Below are positions 23,221 through 32,590 of a stretch of DNA of 64,000 nt, one piece after another. The notes beneath the pieces were generated by a model. The model saw only the letters and a list, made by a program, of their open reading frames with translations. It ran no database searches and had not been told where the DNA came from. Position 1 is the stretch's first letter, and every line of letters starts with the position of its first letter. This DNA is from VGSG01 sp040756375. GTDB lineage: Bacteria > Desulfobacterota > Desulfomonilia > Desulfomonilales > Desulfomonilaceae. The stretch covers positions 130,410 to 194,409 of the forward strand of contig JBFLZC010000007.1 in NCBI GenBank assembly GCA_040756375.1, written 5' to 3'. The position numbers and the translations under genes were made by a program.

Positions 23221-25681
23221 AGATACCTTCCATATTCAGGGGATGAGCTGCGCGTCCTGCGTACGCCGCGTGGAGAAAGGTCTGGCCGACCTGAAGGGGG
23301 TGACGCGCGCGTCCGTGAACCTGGCGACCGAAAAGGCCACAGTCGAATACGACCCCGAGACGATCACTCCGGATACGCTCTACAGGCGCGTGGAAGAGAT
23401 CGGGTACCACGCAAAGCCCTTAGGCCAACCCGCGCCGGGAGTTGAGAAAGCCATCATTTCAGTGGGTGGCATGACCTGCGCGTCCTGCGTACGCCGGGTC
23501 GAACAGGCGCTCAAGAAGATCGATGGAGTGCAGGACGCGTCCGTGAACCTGGCATCCTCACGTGCCACGGTGGTGTACAGGCCGGGGATAGCAATCCTCC
23601 CCGCGGTTAAGAAGGCGCTGGACGATAGCGGGTACGACTTCCTGGGCCAGATCCGTGAGGGCATAGCAGACCCGATAGAGGAAGCCCGCGCGCAGGAGCT
23701 GAATGATATCAAGCTCAAGCTGGTGGTCGGCGCGGTCCTCAGTACAATAGTCATGATCGGCTCCATGCCCCACCTTTTCCCCTTTGTGCACGCGGTTCCA
23801 CAGCACTGGCTGTTTCCGGGCCTCATGATACTCACCATTCCCGTGGTCTTTTGGGTAGGGAGCAAATTCTTCGTAGGCGCGATCAAGGCGGCACGACAGA
23901 AAACCAGCGATATGAATACCTTGGTAGCAATGGGCGCGCTTTCCGCGTACCTGTATTCCAGCGCGGTCGTCCTGTTTCCCGGCTTTTTTGAGACCGCAGG
24001 CACGACACCGCACATATATTTCGAAGGCGCGGCCATGATCGTGACCCTCATCCTCTTGGGGAGGTATCTGGAGGCCCGAGCCAAGGGAAGGACTTCCGCA
24101 GCCATAAAGCGACTGATGGAACTCAGGCCTCGGACCGCGCGAGTGATCCGAGAAGGCCGCGAAGAAGACATCCCCGTTGAAATGCTCGCGAAAGGAGACT
24201 TGGTCCGCGTGCGTCCTGGAGAGAAGATTCCAACCGACGGCGTGATGGAATCAGGTGCTTCCGCGGTGGACGAATCCATGCTCACCGGTGAGAGCGTCCC
24301 GGTGGATAAGGCTCCCGGAGCAGATGTCTTTGGGGGGACAATCAACAAGAGTGGCACGTTCACCTTCAAAGCGACAAAGGTGGGGGCCGAGACAGCCTTG
24401 GCGCAGATCATCCGGCTCGTGGAAGAGGCTCAGGGCTCAAAGGCGCCCATTCAGCACGTAGTAGACAAGGTGGCTTCAATTTTTGTTCCGGTGGTGGTCG
24501 TTATCGCGGTGGTGACGTTTGTCGTCTGGTATTTCCTGGCGCCGGACCCCATATTCAGCCGTGCGCTGCTCAATTTCGTCTCTGTGCTGATCATTGCGTG
24601 CCCATGTGCGATGGGGCTTGCTACGCCCACCGCGGTAATGGTGGGGACCGGTGTGGGAGCTGAAAGGGGCATTCTCATCAAGAGCGGGGAAAGCCTCGAA
24701 ACCGCTTACAAGCTTACAACCGTCGTCTTTGACAAAACCGGGACCCTCACCAAAGGCGAACCACGGGTCACTGATGTGGAAGCGGCTCAGGATTCTAGTC
24801 CGGACGAGGTGCTCCACGTTGCAGCGTCCATAGAAGCGGTATCCGAACACCCGCTGGCCCAGGCGATCGTGGCCCAAGCGCTTGCCCAAGACCTTTCGCT
24901 CCTGGCGGTGGAGAATTTCCAGGCATCATCAGGGCTGGGCGTCAAGGGCGTGATCGACGGTAAGCCGGTCCTGCTCGGCAGTCAACGGCTCATGCGCCAG
25001 GAAGGGGCCTCGATGAACGGGCTGGAGGCTAACCTGAAAGCGCTGGCACAGGTGGGGAAGACGTTGGTATGCGTGGCCAGGGACCATCGTGTTATCGGCG
25101 TGATCGGCCTCCAGGATGTGCCCAGGGCGACGGCGAACGCCACGGTTCGATCCCTGAAGGACATGGGATTGCGTGTGGTTATGATCACTGGAGACAACGA
25201 AAAGACAGCTTCCGCCATAGCCGTTGAGCTGGGAATAGATACCGCGATCTCGGAAGTGCTGCCCGGGGATAAGGCCGATCAAATTCGCTCGCTCCAGGAG
25301 CGGGGCGAAGTGGTAGCCATGGTCGGCGACGGCATAAACGATGCCCCTGCGCTCACCGCGGCCGACGTAGGCATCGCGATCGGCGCGGGGACAGACGTGG
25401 CCATTGAGGCGGGTGACATCACGCTGATCAAGAACGATCTCCAGCTCGTACCATCCGCCATCAAGCTCTCGTCCGAAACCATGAAGGTGATTAAACAGAA
25501 CCTCTTCTGGGCATTCTTTTACAATACGCTGGGAATCCCCATCGCGGCAGGCGTGCTGTATCCCTTTTTCGGAATTCTTCTGAACCCCGTGTTTGCAGCA
25601 GCAGCAATGGCAATGAGCTCAGTCTCCGTGGTGAGCAACTCGCTGCGACTCAAGAGACTCTTGGCCCGCAAGCTGCGATAG
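23213..25681 (+). CDS. copA: Copper-exporting P1B-type ATPase CopA
   Basis: An 822-residue inner-membrane Cu(I) pump. Two N-terminal HMA domains (GMSCASC 10-16, GMTCASC 86-92) precede eight predicted transmembrane helices. The actuator TGES, the transport site CPC (463-465), the phosphorylated D507 in DKTGT, the SEHPL nucleotide motif and GDGINDAPAL are all intact. Start: TTG at 23213 overlapping the copZ stop region, because the longer upstream frame is an out-of-phase shadow of copZ; no ATG lies before the first HMA motif. This overlap couples chaperone and pump. No CsoR or CueR gene is in the window. Confidence 0.95.
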   Translation: MAKDTFHIQGMSCASCVRRVEKGLADLKGVTRASVNLATEKATVEYDPETITPDTLYRRVEEIGYHAKPLGQPAPGVEKAIISVGGMTCASCVRRVEQALKKIDGVQDASVNLASSRATVVYRPGIAILPAVKKALDDSGYDFLGQIREGIADPIEEARAQELNDIKLKLVVGAVLSTIVMIGSMPHLFPFVHAVPQHWLFPGLMILTIPVVFWVGSKFFVGAIKAARQKTSDMNTLVAMGALSAYLYSSAVVLFPGFFETAGTTPHIYFEGAAMIVTLILLGRYLEARAKGRTSAAIKRLMELRPRTARVIREGREEDIPVEMLAKGDLVRVRPGEKIPTDGVMESGASAVDESMLTGESVPVDKAPGADVFGGTINKSGTFTFKATKVGAETALAQIIRLVEEAQGSKAPIQHVVDKVASIFVPVVVVIAVVTFVVWYFLAPDPIFSRALLNFVSVLIIACPCAMGLATPTAVMVGTGVGAERGILIKSGESLETAYKLTTVVFDKTGTLTKGEPRVTDVEAAQDSSPDEVLHVAASIEAVSEHPLAQAIVAQALAQDLSLLAVENFQASSGLGVKGVIDGKPVLLGSQRLMRQEGASMNGLEANLKALAQVGKTLVCVARDHRVIGVIGLQDVPRATANATVRSLKDMGLRVVMITGDNEKTASAIAVELGIDTAISEVLPGDKADQIRSLQERGEVVAMVGDGINDAPALTAADVGIAIGAGTDVAIEAGDITLIKNDLQLVPSAIKLSSETMKVIKQNLFWAFFYNTLGIPIAAGVLYPFFGILLNPVFAAAAMAMSSVSVVSNSLRLKRLLARKLR

Positions 25682-25812
25682 CCAAGGCCCTTTGAAGAAG
25701 CACCGAGGGAAACTCTTACGCCTACAGCAGTTATCGAAAGTAGGCACGAATTTACTTGCGGGTGCCACTATCAAAGGACATATGTAATCGCGGCATGGCT
25801 GATTCAGCCACT

Positions 25813-25902
25813 GTAGGGGCAGGTCTCGTGCCTGCCCTTCGCGGAATAACTGGCATCCCGCGAGACGCCGGACTATCGGGCACCCACAAGGGGTGCCCCT
25901 AC
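25813..25902. repeat. GTAGGGGC/GCCCCTAC inverted element
   Basis: Begins GTAGGGGCAGG, ends GGTGCCCCTAC, with internal GGGCAGG/CCTGCCC, CCCGCGAGAC and GGGCACCC/GGGTGCCC hairpins. It lies in the convergent gap (25682-26046) between copA and the inhibitor gene; nothing else is seen in that gap. Confidence 0.75.
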
Positions 25903-26046
25903 CTATCCACATCGGCCGCGATCCGCGGGACCGGGAGCAGCCACTGCCGGCATTTCTAAGTGACTCTCAGCGGACCTAAGGAAACAATCGATTTACAAAA
26001 AGGTTCTCCCGGTCTTGCTTGCCTGGAAGCGCAGCCGGTTGCGAAT

Positions 26047-26445
26047 CTATCGCGAGATGACGATTCGGTATTTCTTCTCTTCCTTGGGCTCTTTTTCCCA
26101 AGGTCTCTTGGAGCGAAGCACGAGCTCGGTCTGGCCCGGCTTTAGAGGAAGGAAGAAATAAGTTACCGTCCCGCCTCCACCTACTAAACTTTCGCTTTTG
26201 GCGCTCCGTGCAAAGTTCCTGCCCTTCAGGGAGAGAAACCTCGTGTCGACCTTGCCCTCCCAGCTGTAGCCTGTGGTAGGATTCTCAGGCAGACTGATGG
26301 AAAAGACTTTGTTTACCGTTGCTCTCACGGTTTCAGCCTGAGCCCGCGCTTCGGCCGCGCTAAAGAGCGTGAATGCAACAAAACCGACAATCGCGGCCGC
26401 CACATAACTCCGTGTCCTGGTTGCTGACGCGCCCTGATCGAACAT
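26047..26445 (-). CDS. Exported chagasin-type (I42) cysteine protease inhibitor
   Basis: A 132-residue protein with a signal peptide (hydrophobic core about 15-35, ending EARAQA) and an immunoglobulin-like chagasin domain. All three inhibitory loops are recognisable: NPTTGYSW (loop BC), the GGGGTVTY region (loop DE) and RPW (loop FG). The family blocks papain-type proteases; in bacteria the target is usually unknown. Start: ATG at 26445 with AAAGGA seven bases upstream, preferred over TTG at 26451. Confidence 0.88.
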   Translation of the reverse strand: MFDQGASATRTRSYVAAAIVGFVAFTLFSAAEARAQAETVRATVNKVFSISLPENPTTGYSWEGKVDTRFLSLKGRNFARSAKSESLVGGGGTVTYFFLPLKPGQTELVLRSKRPWEKEPKEEKKYRIVISR

Positions 26446-27021
26446 CTCCAAATCCTTTCCCCCGATAATCTATCCGGCCTGTCGCACAGCAAGGTCCGCC
26501 GGCTACCTATCTGGTTATAACACCTTATCGTCAGCCGGTTAACGAGAATTTGCTCCGCGTAACCGATCATTTCGATGCCAACTCAAAGGGCCATTTCTTG
26601 GGCGATTCGCCTACGAGCAAGTACGAACCGCGAGCTATTTCCTACCCGAGCGTAGGGAAATCCTTGCCTTTCGGGAGGACCGTGCGACCTGATCCACAAG
26701 ATATTTTTGCTATTTTATCAGCGAGTTATCCTTGTCTTGAATCAAAATTAATTTCGTTGGCAAAGAGATTGCTCTGCGATAACCTAACCTAGTACAGCAC
26801 ATCCACGCGCGTCTTCGACCCGGAAATTAGGTTCCATTGAAGACGACACCGGCGGGAACAGGGGGGCTCACCTTCGGTCTTATGGCGAGTCCGACGCCTG
26901 TTGTCCCGCTGCCGTGTGTACGTCGGACGTGCCGGGGAACGGAACCAAGACAGGAAAGTGCTCTGACTAGCTGTGACAAGGCAAATTCCATGAAATGCAA
27001 TTCGTTGGGAGGTAGATGCAA
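26446..27021. other. Divergent intergenic region, inhibitor gene / porin gene
   Basis: About 575 bases with no supported gene and no repeat-family copy. Composition is slightly more A+T-rich (26700-26780), consistent with regulatory sequence, but no clear promoter pair could be fixed by eye. Confidence 0.4.
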
Positions 27022-28701
27022 ATGAGGAGGGTGAACACAAGGCTAACGGCGCTCGCTTGTGCGGTCTGCATTGCGCTCATGGCTGCTCCTGCCCAAGGCT
27101 GGGAATTCGAGATGACCGGTTCGATGAACTGGGCATACGAGTTCTACAATCAGCTTGGGCCTAACGGCTTTTTCGGGCCCTATGATGTGGACCGCGGATT
27201 AGGCACCACAACTGCGAACCTCAACTACTGGTGGAACGGGGCGCGTTTGGCTCAGAACCTTGTCACAGGCAAGGACGCGAGTCGATCGTACTTCTACGTA
27301 TTCTTCGATCCCACGTTGAAGATCAATGAAGCGGTGAGACTGAAAGGGAGAATGCGTCTGGGTCAATGGAACAATCCGCAAGCAGGATACTACAACACCC
27401 TGGACGCGCCCGGGACCGACAACGCGTTCTCCGAAGCCCAATTCACCATGTTCTGGGCGTCAGCCGCCCTGCCCTGGGGGACTTTCGGCATCGGGAAGCG
27501 GCCGTGGAAGTTCGGCACAGGACTGCAGTATGACGGCTCGGACGGCCTATCGACAGAATCAATGCTCATAAATGCTCCGTACGGGCCGCTTGACATTGGC
27601 ATGGGCATCTATGTCCACCGACCCGCGAGACCTTCCCCGACCATTGTTATCGATCCATATGACTTGGTTGCAGCGCCCTATTTCAACCATTCGGATAAGA
27701 GTGGGGCGTTTATTGCCGATGTGGACGGGTACGTAATGTACAACTCCGGCGTACTCCAGGCAGGGGTTCTCGGGGCGTACGGCAAATATCATATAGGTCC
27801 TGAGGCTGCTTTCTACACAGGTCAGGCGCAAGCCACGGCCCTTGCCCAGGATTCGTACTATTTCCACGGCACGGCCTTCACCAAGTACAACAATGGCCGT
27901 TTCTTCTTCAACGCCGAGGCCGCGTGGGTCTATTGGAAGGATCAGTTGTCCGGTGCGGCTGCAAACACCTTTGTCAATCCCAGACAGACGGAACAATGGC
28001 GTTACATGGCCGAGCTGGGAACGGTTTGTGGCCCCGGAAAGGTCGCTCTACTCTTTGCCTGGTCCCCCGGACCGGACAGAAGAAATTACGCGTTGATCGG
28101 CAAACAATCCGCGTTGTTTGTATATCATCCGACATTTGACACGTTCCTTGGCAACTTCGATGTGTTCCGACCGTACAGTTTTATATTCAGCTACAATTAC
28201 GGCTCGGGCTTCAACGCGTACAACCTATCGCTGGACGGCTATTTGAGGGACGCGATGGTCCTCGCAACCAGATTCGATTATGCTGTTGCGGCCAACCTGA
28301 ATGTGTTCGCGACCTTCTTCTGGGCCGAGCGGACGTCCAACGGATACGGGTGGGCATGTATATCTCCTAACGACGGGTTCATGCCTCCGCAGTTCGTTGC
28401 GACGGCCAATAACGGCAATGTGCAGTTTGCGATTAACGGCGCCGCTGGATCTCCTAATATCCCGGACCGTTCTTTGGGCTACGAAATAGATGGAGGTTTT
28501 GACTGGCAGCTCCTGGATGGCTGGACTGTCGGTTTGCTTGTGGGTTATTGGCGACCGGGGAAGTGGTTCAATTACGCTTGTATCGACCGGTCGGTTCCCG
28601 GCTGGAATGTGCCCGGACCCGGGAATTTCTGGGGCACTCGTCCTGATAAGACGATCGATCCTATATTAGCGGGTCAATTCACCATGAACTTTGCCTTCTA
28701 A
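27022..28701 (+). CDS. Outer-membrane beta-barrel (porin-like) protein
   Basis: A 559-residue exported protein with a signal peptide (to about residue 26, ending APAQG). The mature part is rich in aromatic girdle residues and alternating strands throughout and ends in the terminal phenylalanine signature (FTMNFAF) that directs barrel insertion by the Bam complex. No named porin family is certain; similar large barrels with GxYxYxR-like segments are common in sulfate reducers. Start: ATG at 27022 has GGGAGG nine bases upstream; the ATG at 27016 is only three bases from it. Confidence 0.82.
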   Translation: MRRVNTRLTALACAVCIALMAAPAQGWEFEMTGSMNWAYEFYNQLGPNGFFGPYDVDRGLGTTTANLNYWWNGARLAQNLVTGKDASRSYFYVFFDPTLKINEAVRLKGRMRLGQWNNPQAGYYNTLDAPGTDNAFSEAQFTMFWASAALPWGTFGIGKRPWKFGTGLQYDGSDGLSTESMLINAPYGPLDIGMGIYVHRPARPSPTIVIDPYDLVAAPYFNHSDKSGAFIADVDGYVMYNSGVLQAGVLGAYGKYHIGPEAAFYTGQAQATALAQDSYYFHGTAFTKYNNGRFFFNAEAAWVYWKDQLSGAAANTFVNPRQTEQWRYMAELGTVCGPGKVALLFAWSPGPDRRNYALIGKQSALFVYHPTFDTFLGNFDVFRPYSFIFSYNYGSGFNAYNLSLDGYLRDAMVLATRFDYAVAANLNVFATFFWAERTSNGYGWACISPNDGFMPPQFVATANNGNVQFAINGAAGSPNIPDRSLGYEIDGGFDWQLLDGWTVGLLVGYWRPGKWFNYACIDRSVPGWNVPGPGNFWGTRPDKTIDPILAGQFTMNFAF

Positions 28702-28771
28702 GGCAAGGTGCGTGCGCGAAGCTGACGGAGCTACCCGAGATCGATACAAATAAATGCAGAGGAGCTGAGAA

Positions 28772-29074
28772 ATGAGACGAACGTTGGTAACGTTATGCCT
28801 CGTGGCGCTGGGCGTCATGAGCCTTATCTCCGGGATCCCCGGATTTTCCGACCACGCAGTCCGAAGCGATGCCGTCATCGGCTCATCCATAGACGCGAAC
28901 AGCAGTTGGTTCCAAGGAATCTCGGGCGGTCTGCTTCCTTTCTCCGGCCAGCCTGCCCTGTTACTTGCCGCAGATGACGCGGAGCAGGAAGCTGACGACG
29001 CAGATAAGGAAAAAGCCGGCGACACGACCGAACCGGGAGTCGAGCGCGTCTGGAGCGTGATCCAGTGGGGATAA
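28772..29074 (+). CDS. Small exported acidic protein, unknown function
   Basis: A 100-residue protein with an N-terminal signal (RRTLVTLCLVALGVMSLISG) and a short acidic C-terminal half (DDAEQEADDADKEKAGD). Start ATG with GAGGAG nine bases upstream. It lies 70 bases after the porin gene on the same strand and is probably co-expressed. No family recognised. Confidence 0.6.
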   Translation: MRRTLVTLCLVALGVMSLISGIPGFSDHAVRSDAVIGSSIDANSSWFQGISGGLLPFSGQPALLLAADDAEQEADDADKEKAGDTTEPGVERVWSVIQWG

Positions 29075-29263
29075 TGCTTCGCCAAGTGCGCAAATGCTAA
29101 TTTCAGGGCGGCTCTGTGCGTGGCCATGCAGCGCGCACCTGGGCCGCCTCATCTTCCTCCTCGCCGAATTCCAACCAAGCCTTCCTAAGTACTTAATTTC
29201 ACAAATACGGTCGTGGGTTCTGAGAGGTCACTCCTACGAAAGCCGAAATGACGGCTCTTCATT

Positions 29264-29332
29264 GGGTGCCACTGCTGGCTTGTCCAGCAGTGCTTTCCGA
29301 AGAACACTGCTAGCAAGCTAGCAGTGGCACCC
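29264..29332. repeat. GGGTGCCACTGC inverted element
   Basis: GGGTGCCACTGCT and AGCAGTGGCACCC form the ends. Two inner hairpins (GCTGGCTTGTCCAGC; GCTAGCAAGCTAGC) lie between. The left half recurs at about 105-131. It lies in the gap 29075-29715, in which no gene is supported. Confidence 0.75.
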
Positions 29333-29715
29333 GGCAACTCAACCCAGCCCTACGAACGGGCGGATACCGTAACCGTATTAATGAGAAGAACAACTAAGCA
29401 ACAGAAGCCGTTTAGAGAACGCTTTCTGTTTTGCAGCCCTGCACTATTCCTTAATTGCCGGTTCATTTCCAAACGACCTTTGACAGGGTGTCAAAAATCC
29501 TGACAGGCGTCCCATTGCCGCGATGTCTCGGTGCGGGCGTGGCCCATCCACTCCCATTGCCCGCTCTCGGCCTTTGTACGCCCTCGCCGCCACTTGGCAC
29601 ATCAATTGCTCCCTTAAAGGACAGGTCGGATCGGCGCCGGCAGGCTTCAACGAAGCTTGCTCCTGCTGGAGCAGTGCGCAGCACACGGACCGAAGGACCA
29701 GGAGGCACGTAACCC

Positions 29716-30291
29716 ATGGATAAGAAGCTGTTGGAAGCGGCAAAAGAGGGGAATCTGGCGGAGCTGAGAGGCTTGCTGACCGTGGGTGTTGGAGTGGACA
29801 GCAAGGACGACATGGGGTGGACACCTCTGATGTGGGCCTCGGCAATGGGGTTCCCCGATATCGTAAGGATGTTGTTGGACAGCGGAGCTGATCCTAATGT
29901 GAGAGACCAGTACGGCGCCACCGCACTCATGAAGGCTTGTCGGAGGGGTTTTGCCGAGGTGGTGGAGTTTCTGATTGATAACGGGGCAGATTACAACGCG
30001 ATGGACGATCATGGATTGACCAGCCTCATGCGAGCAGCGCGGGCCGGTCATCTGGAGGTGGTGCGGACTTTGCTCAAGACTTCGGTGGATCTTGAAGTCC
30101 CAGACGAGTACGGCGCGACTGCGCTGATCATGGCCGCGTACCGCGGTCACACCGCGGTGGTCAAAGAGCTCCTGGACGCGGGCGCGTCCATAAATGCCTC
30201 GGACAAAAACGGCTGGACCGCCATGGTATGGGCTGTGTCCAGGCGCCACAATGACGTGGTGGAGCTCCTGAAACAATATCAGAAAAAGTAG
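29716..30291 (+). CDS. Ankyrin-repeat protein
   Basis: A 191-residue soluble protein made almost wholly of five to six ankyrin repeats (GWTPLMWASAMGFPDIVRML, GATALMKACRRGFAEVVEFL, GLTSLMRAARAGHLEVVRTL, GATALIMAAYRGHTAVVKEL, GWTAMVWAVSRRHNDVVELL). There is no signal peptide. Ankyrin stacks mediate protein contacts; the partner is unknown. It lies 83 bases upstream of hoxE on the same strand. Start ATG with GGAGG ten bases upstream. Confidence 0.9.
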   Translation: MDKKLLEAAKEGNLAELRGLLTVGVGVDSKDDMGWTPLMWASAMGFPDIVRMLLDSGADPNVRDQYGATALMKACRRGFAEVVEFLIDNGADYNAMDDHGLTSLMRAARAGHLEVVRTLLKTSVDLEVPDEYGATALIMAAYRGHTAVVKELLDAGASINASDKNGWTAMVWAVSRRHNDVVELLKQYQKK

Positions 30292-30374
30292 AGAGCCGCG
30301 CAAACTTTCATTTTGGAGCTTGGCCGGCATTAATGGCAGACTAATCCACTATTCTCTTTGATGAGGATTAGATC

Positions 30375-30941
30375 ATGGAAACCCTGCAAGAACGATCTTC
30401 ACCCTCGAAAGATGGGGCCTCCACGCCCACGGAAGATAAGCGTTGGCGCTTGGTCAACAGGACCATGCGTATGCACGGCAATCAACCTCACGCGCTTATC
30501 GAAACTCTTCACTCGGTCCAAGAGTACTTCGGATTTCTGGATCTTGACGCTCTGAAGTACGTCGCGCAGTCGCTCCGAGTGCCGCTGAGCGTGGTATACG
30601 GCGTAGCCACATTCTACAGCTATTTCACGCTCCAGCCTCCGGGCGAGCACACGTGCGTAGTGTGCAAAGGAACTGCCTGCTACATCTCCGGCGCATCCAG
30701 CATCCTGGGCTCGATTGCAAAAACAGTAGGGATTGCTCCGGGTGAGACGACGCCGGACGGCAAAGTGTCCCTGCTGACCGCTCGATGCCTCGGTTCATGC
30801 GGTCTCGCGCCTGCCGTGGTCCTCGACGGTCACGTTTGCGGAAAGATGAACCCCGCAGCCGTGCTCGACCGAATGGAAAAATGGCGGAACGAAGAGTCTC
30901 GCGAGCAAGCCCCGCTGCACGGAGAGGTGGACGAACCATGA
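30375..30941 (+). CDS. hoxE: NAD-reducing hydrogenase subunit HoxE (2Fe-2S, NuoE-like)
   Basis: A 188-residue thioredoxin-fold 2Fe-2S protein. The cluster ligands are visible in CVVCKGTACYISGA (second and following Cys) and TARCLGSCGLAP. Length fits NuoE/HoxE. First gene of hoxEFUYH; together with HoxF and HoxU it forms the diaphorase that moves electrons between NAD(H) and the hydrogenase. Start ATG with GAGGAT upstream. Stop overlaps the hoxF start (ATGA). Confidence 0.92.
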   Translation: METLQERSSPSKDGASTPTEDKRWRLVNRTMRMHGNQPHALIETLHSVQEYFGFLDLDALKYVAQSLRVPLSVVYGVATFYSYFTLQPPGEHTCVVCKGTACYISGASSILGSIAKTVGIAPGETTPDGKVSLLTARCLGSCGLAPAVVLDGHVCGKMNPAAVLDRMEKWRNEESREQAPLHGEVDEP

Positions 30942-32590
30942 CACTCACCATTGAAGATCTGGAAGGCATAGCCAGAATCGAAAAGGACAAGCGAGAAAGC
31001 TTTACCTATCAAATAAACGTCTGCATTGCCGCGGGGTGTCTCTCGTGCCAAAGCGGTGTGGTGAAAGAAGCCTTTGAAAAAGAGGTCAGTCGCCGCGGGT
31101 GGGAGAACTGGTGCAATGTCAAGGGCGTCGGATGTCTTGGCTTGTGCGCGGCCGGACCGCTGATCTCCATACAACCGGACGGAACCTATTATCGCGGGGT
31201 TGGAGTGTCCGACGTTTCAGAGATTCTGGAGTCACTTGGCGGCGCGCCGATTCCTCGACTTGATTGTGGGGCTTCAACGCCCTTTTTCGAGCAACAGCCC
31301 AAGATCGTCCTGGAAAACTGCGGCAGGATCGATCCGGAACGCATCGAAGATTACATAGCTGAAGACGGGTACAAGGCCCTTTACAACGCTTTGCGCATGG
31401 CGCGTCCCGCAGAGGTGATCGAGCAGGTTCTGGCCAGCGGATTGCGAGGCCGAGGCGGAGCGGGCTTCCCCACAGGCGTGAAATGGACCGCAGTTGCCAA
31501 AGCCACAAACGGAAACAAGTTCGTTGTGTGCAATGCCGACGAGGGCGATCCCGGCGCATTCATGGACCGGAGCGTTCTGGAGAGCGATCCACATCGGGTC
31601 ATCGAAGGCATGGCCATTGCCGCGTACGCGGTTGGCGCAAGCTCTGGCTTTATTTATGTTCGGGCTGAGTATCCACTCGCGGTTCAGCGGGTCCGCACTG
31701 CGATCTCCCAGGCACGGCATCTGGGGGTGCTTGGCAACCACATCTTCAACTCCCAGTTCAGCTTTGACATCAATGTGCGATTGGGAGCGGGCGCGTTTGT
31801 GTGCGGCGAAGAGACCGCTCTGATCGCCTCTATAGAAGGCAGAGGAGGACGACCCCGCCCACGGCCGCCATTCCCAGCGGAATTTGGGCTCTGGGGTCAG
31901 CCCACGCTCATCAACAACGTGGAGACGTTTGCCAATATCCCGCCCATCATGCGCAAGGGCGGCAAGTGGTTCGCCACAATCGGCACGGAGAAAAGCAAGG
32001 GCACGAAGGTTTTTGCCCTGGCCGGAAGGGTGAACAACACCGGCTTGATCGAAGTGCCGATGGGAACCACCCTTAGAGAGATCGTCTTCACGATAGGGGG
32101 AGGTATTCCCGACGGCCGGGCGTTCAAGGCTGTTCAGACCGGAGGCCCCTCCGGGGGTTGTATTCCCGAGCAGTTCCTCGACATGGCTGTGGACTACGAG
32201 TCCCTCGCGTCGGTGGGTTCCATCATGGGGTCGGGAGGCCTGATCGTAATGGACGATACTTCCTGCATGGTGGATGTGGCTCACTTCTTCATGGAATTCT
32301 GCATGTCCGAGTCCTGCGGCAAATGTGTGCCCTGCCGCGTAGGAACTTCGCAAATATACCATCTGCTAAACCAAATCACACACGGTCAAGGAAAGCTGTC
32401 CGACCTCGCGATGCTCGAAGATCTTTGCGATCTGCTCAAGAACACCAGCTTGTGCGGCCTGGGACAGACTGCTCCGAATCCCATCATGAGCACGCTCCGC
32501 TATTTTCGAGACGAGTATACTGCTCATATCGAAGAGAAGCGTTGTCCTGCTGGAGCGTGCAAAATCCACGAAGCCAGGGAGGCAATATGA
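30938..32590 (+). CDS. hoxF: NAD-reducing hydrogenase diaphorase subunit HoxF (NuoF-like)
   Basis: A 550-residue flavoprotein carrying the NAD(H) and FMN sites. The N-terminal 2Fe-2S thioredoxin-like domain has C29, C34 or C37 and the VGCLGLCAAG pair. The FMN/NAD core shows GLRGRGGAGFPTGVKW and CNADEGDPGAF. The C-terminal 4Fe-4S site is ESCGKCVPC (C460, C463, C466) with a fourth Cys in SLCGLG. ATG at 30938 overlaps the hoxE stop; the longer upstream frame is a shadow of hoxE. Confidence 0.95.
   Translation: MTLTIEDLEGIARIEKDKRESFTYQINVCIAAGCLSCQSGVVKEAFEKEVSRRGWENWCNVKGVGCLGLCAAGPLISIQPDGTYYRGVGVSDVSEILESLGGAPIPRLDCGASTPFFEQQPKIVLENCGRIDPERIEDYIAEDGYKALYNALRMARPAEVIEQVLASGLRGRGGAGFPTGVKWTAVAKATNGNKFVVCNADEGDPGAFMDRSVLESDPHRVIEGMAIAAYAVGASSGFIYVRAEYPLAVQRVRTAISQARHLGVLGNHIFNSQFSFDINVRLGAGAFVCGEETALIASIEGRGGRPRPRPPFPAEFGLWGQPTLINNVETFANIPPIMRKGGKWFATIGTEKSKGTKVFALAGRVNNTGLIEVPMGTTLREIVFTIGGGIPDGRAFKAVQTGGPSGGCIPEQFLDMAVDYESLASVGSIMGSGGLIVMDDTSCMVDVAHFFMEFCMSESCGKCVPCRVGTSQIYHLLNQITHGQGKLSDLAMLEDLCDLLKNTSLCGLGQTAPNPIMSTLRYFRDEYTAHIEEKRCPAGACKIHEAREAI

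Noticed and set aside
30300..30374. Sigma-54 promoter before hoxE (TTGGC...TGGCA-like)
   Set aside because: The GG and GC dinucleotides are not at the required -24/-12 spacing.
31274..32362. Long minus-strand frame (362 codons) inside hoxF
   Set aside because: Shadow of a well-conserved gene; its translation shows no domain and no start signal.
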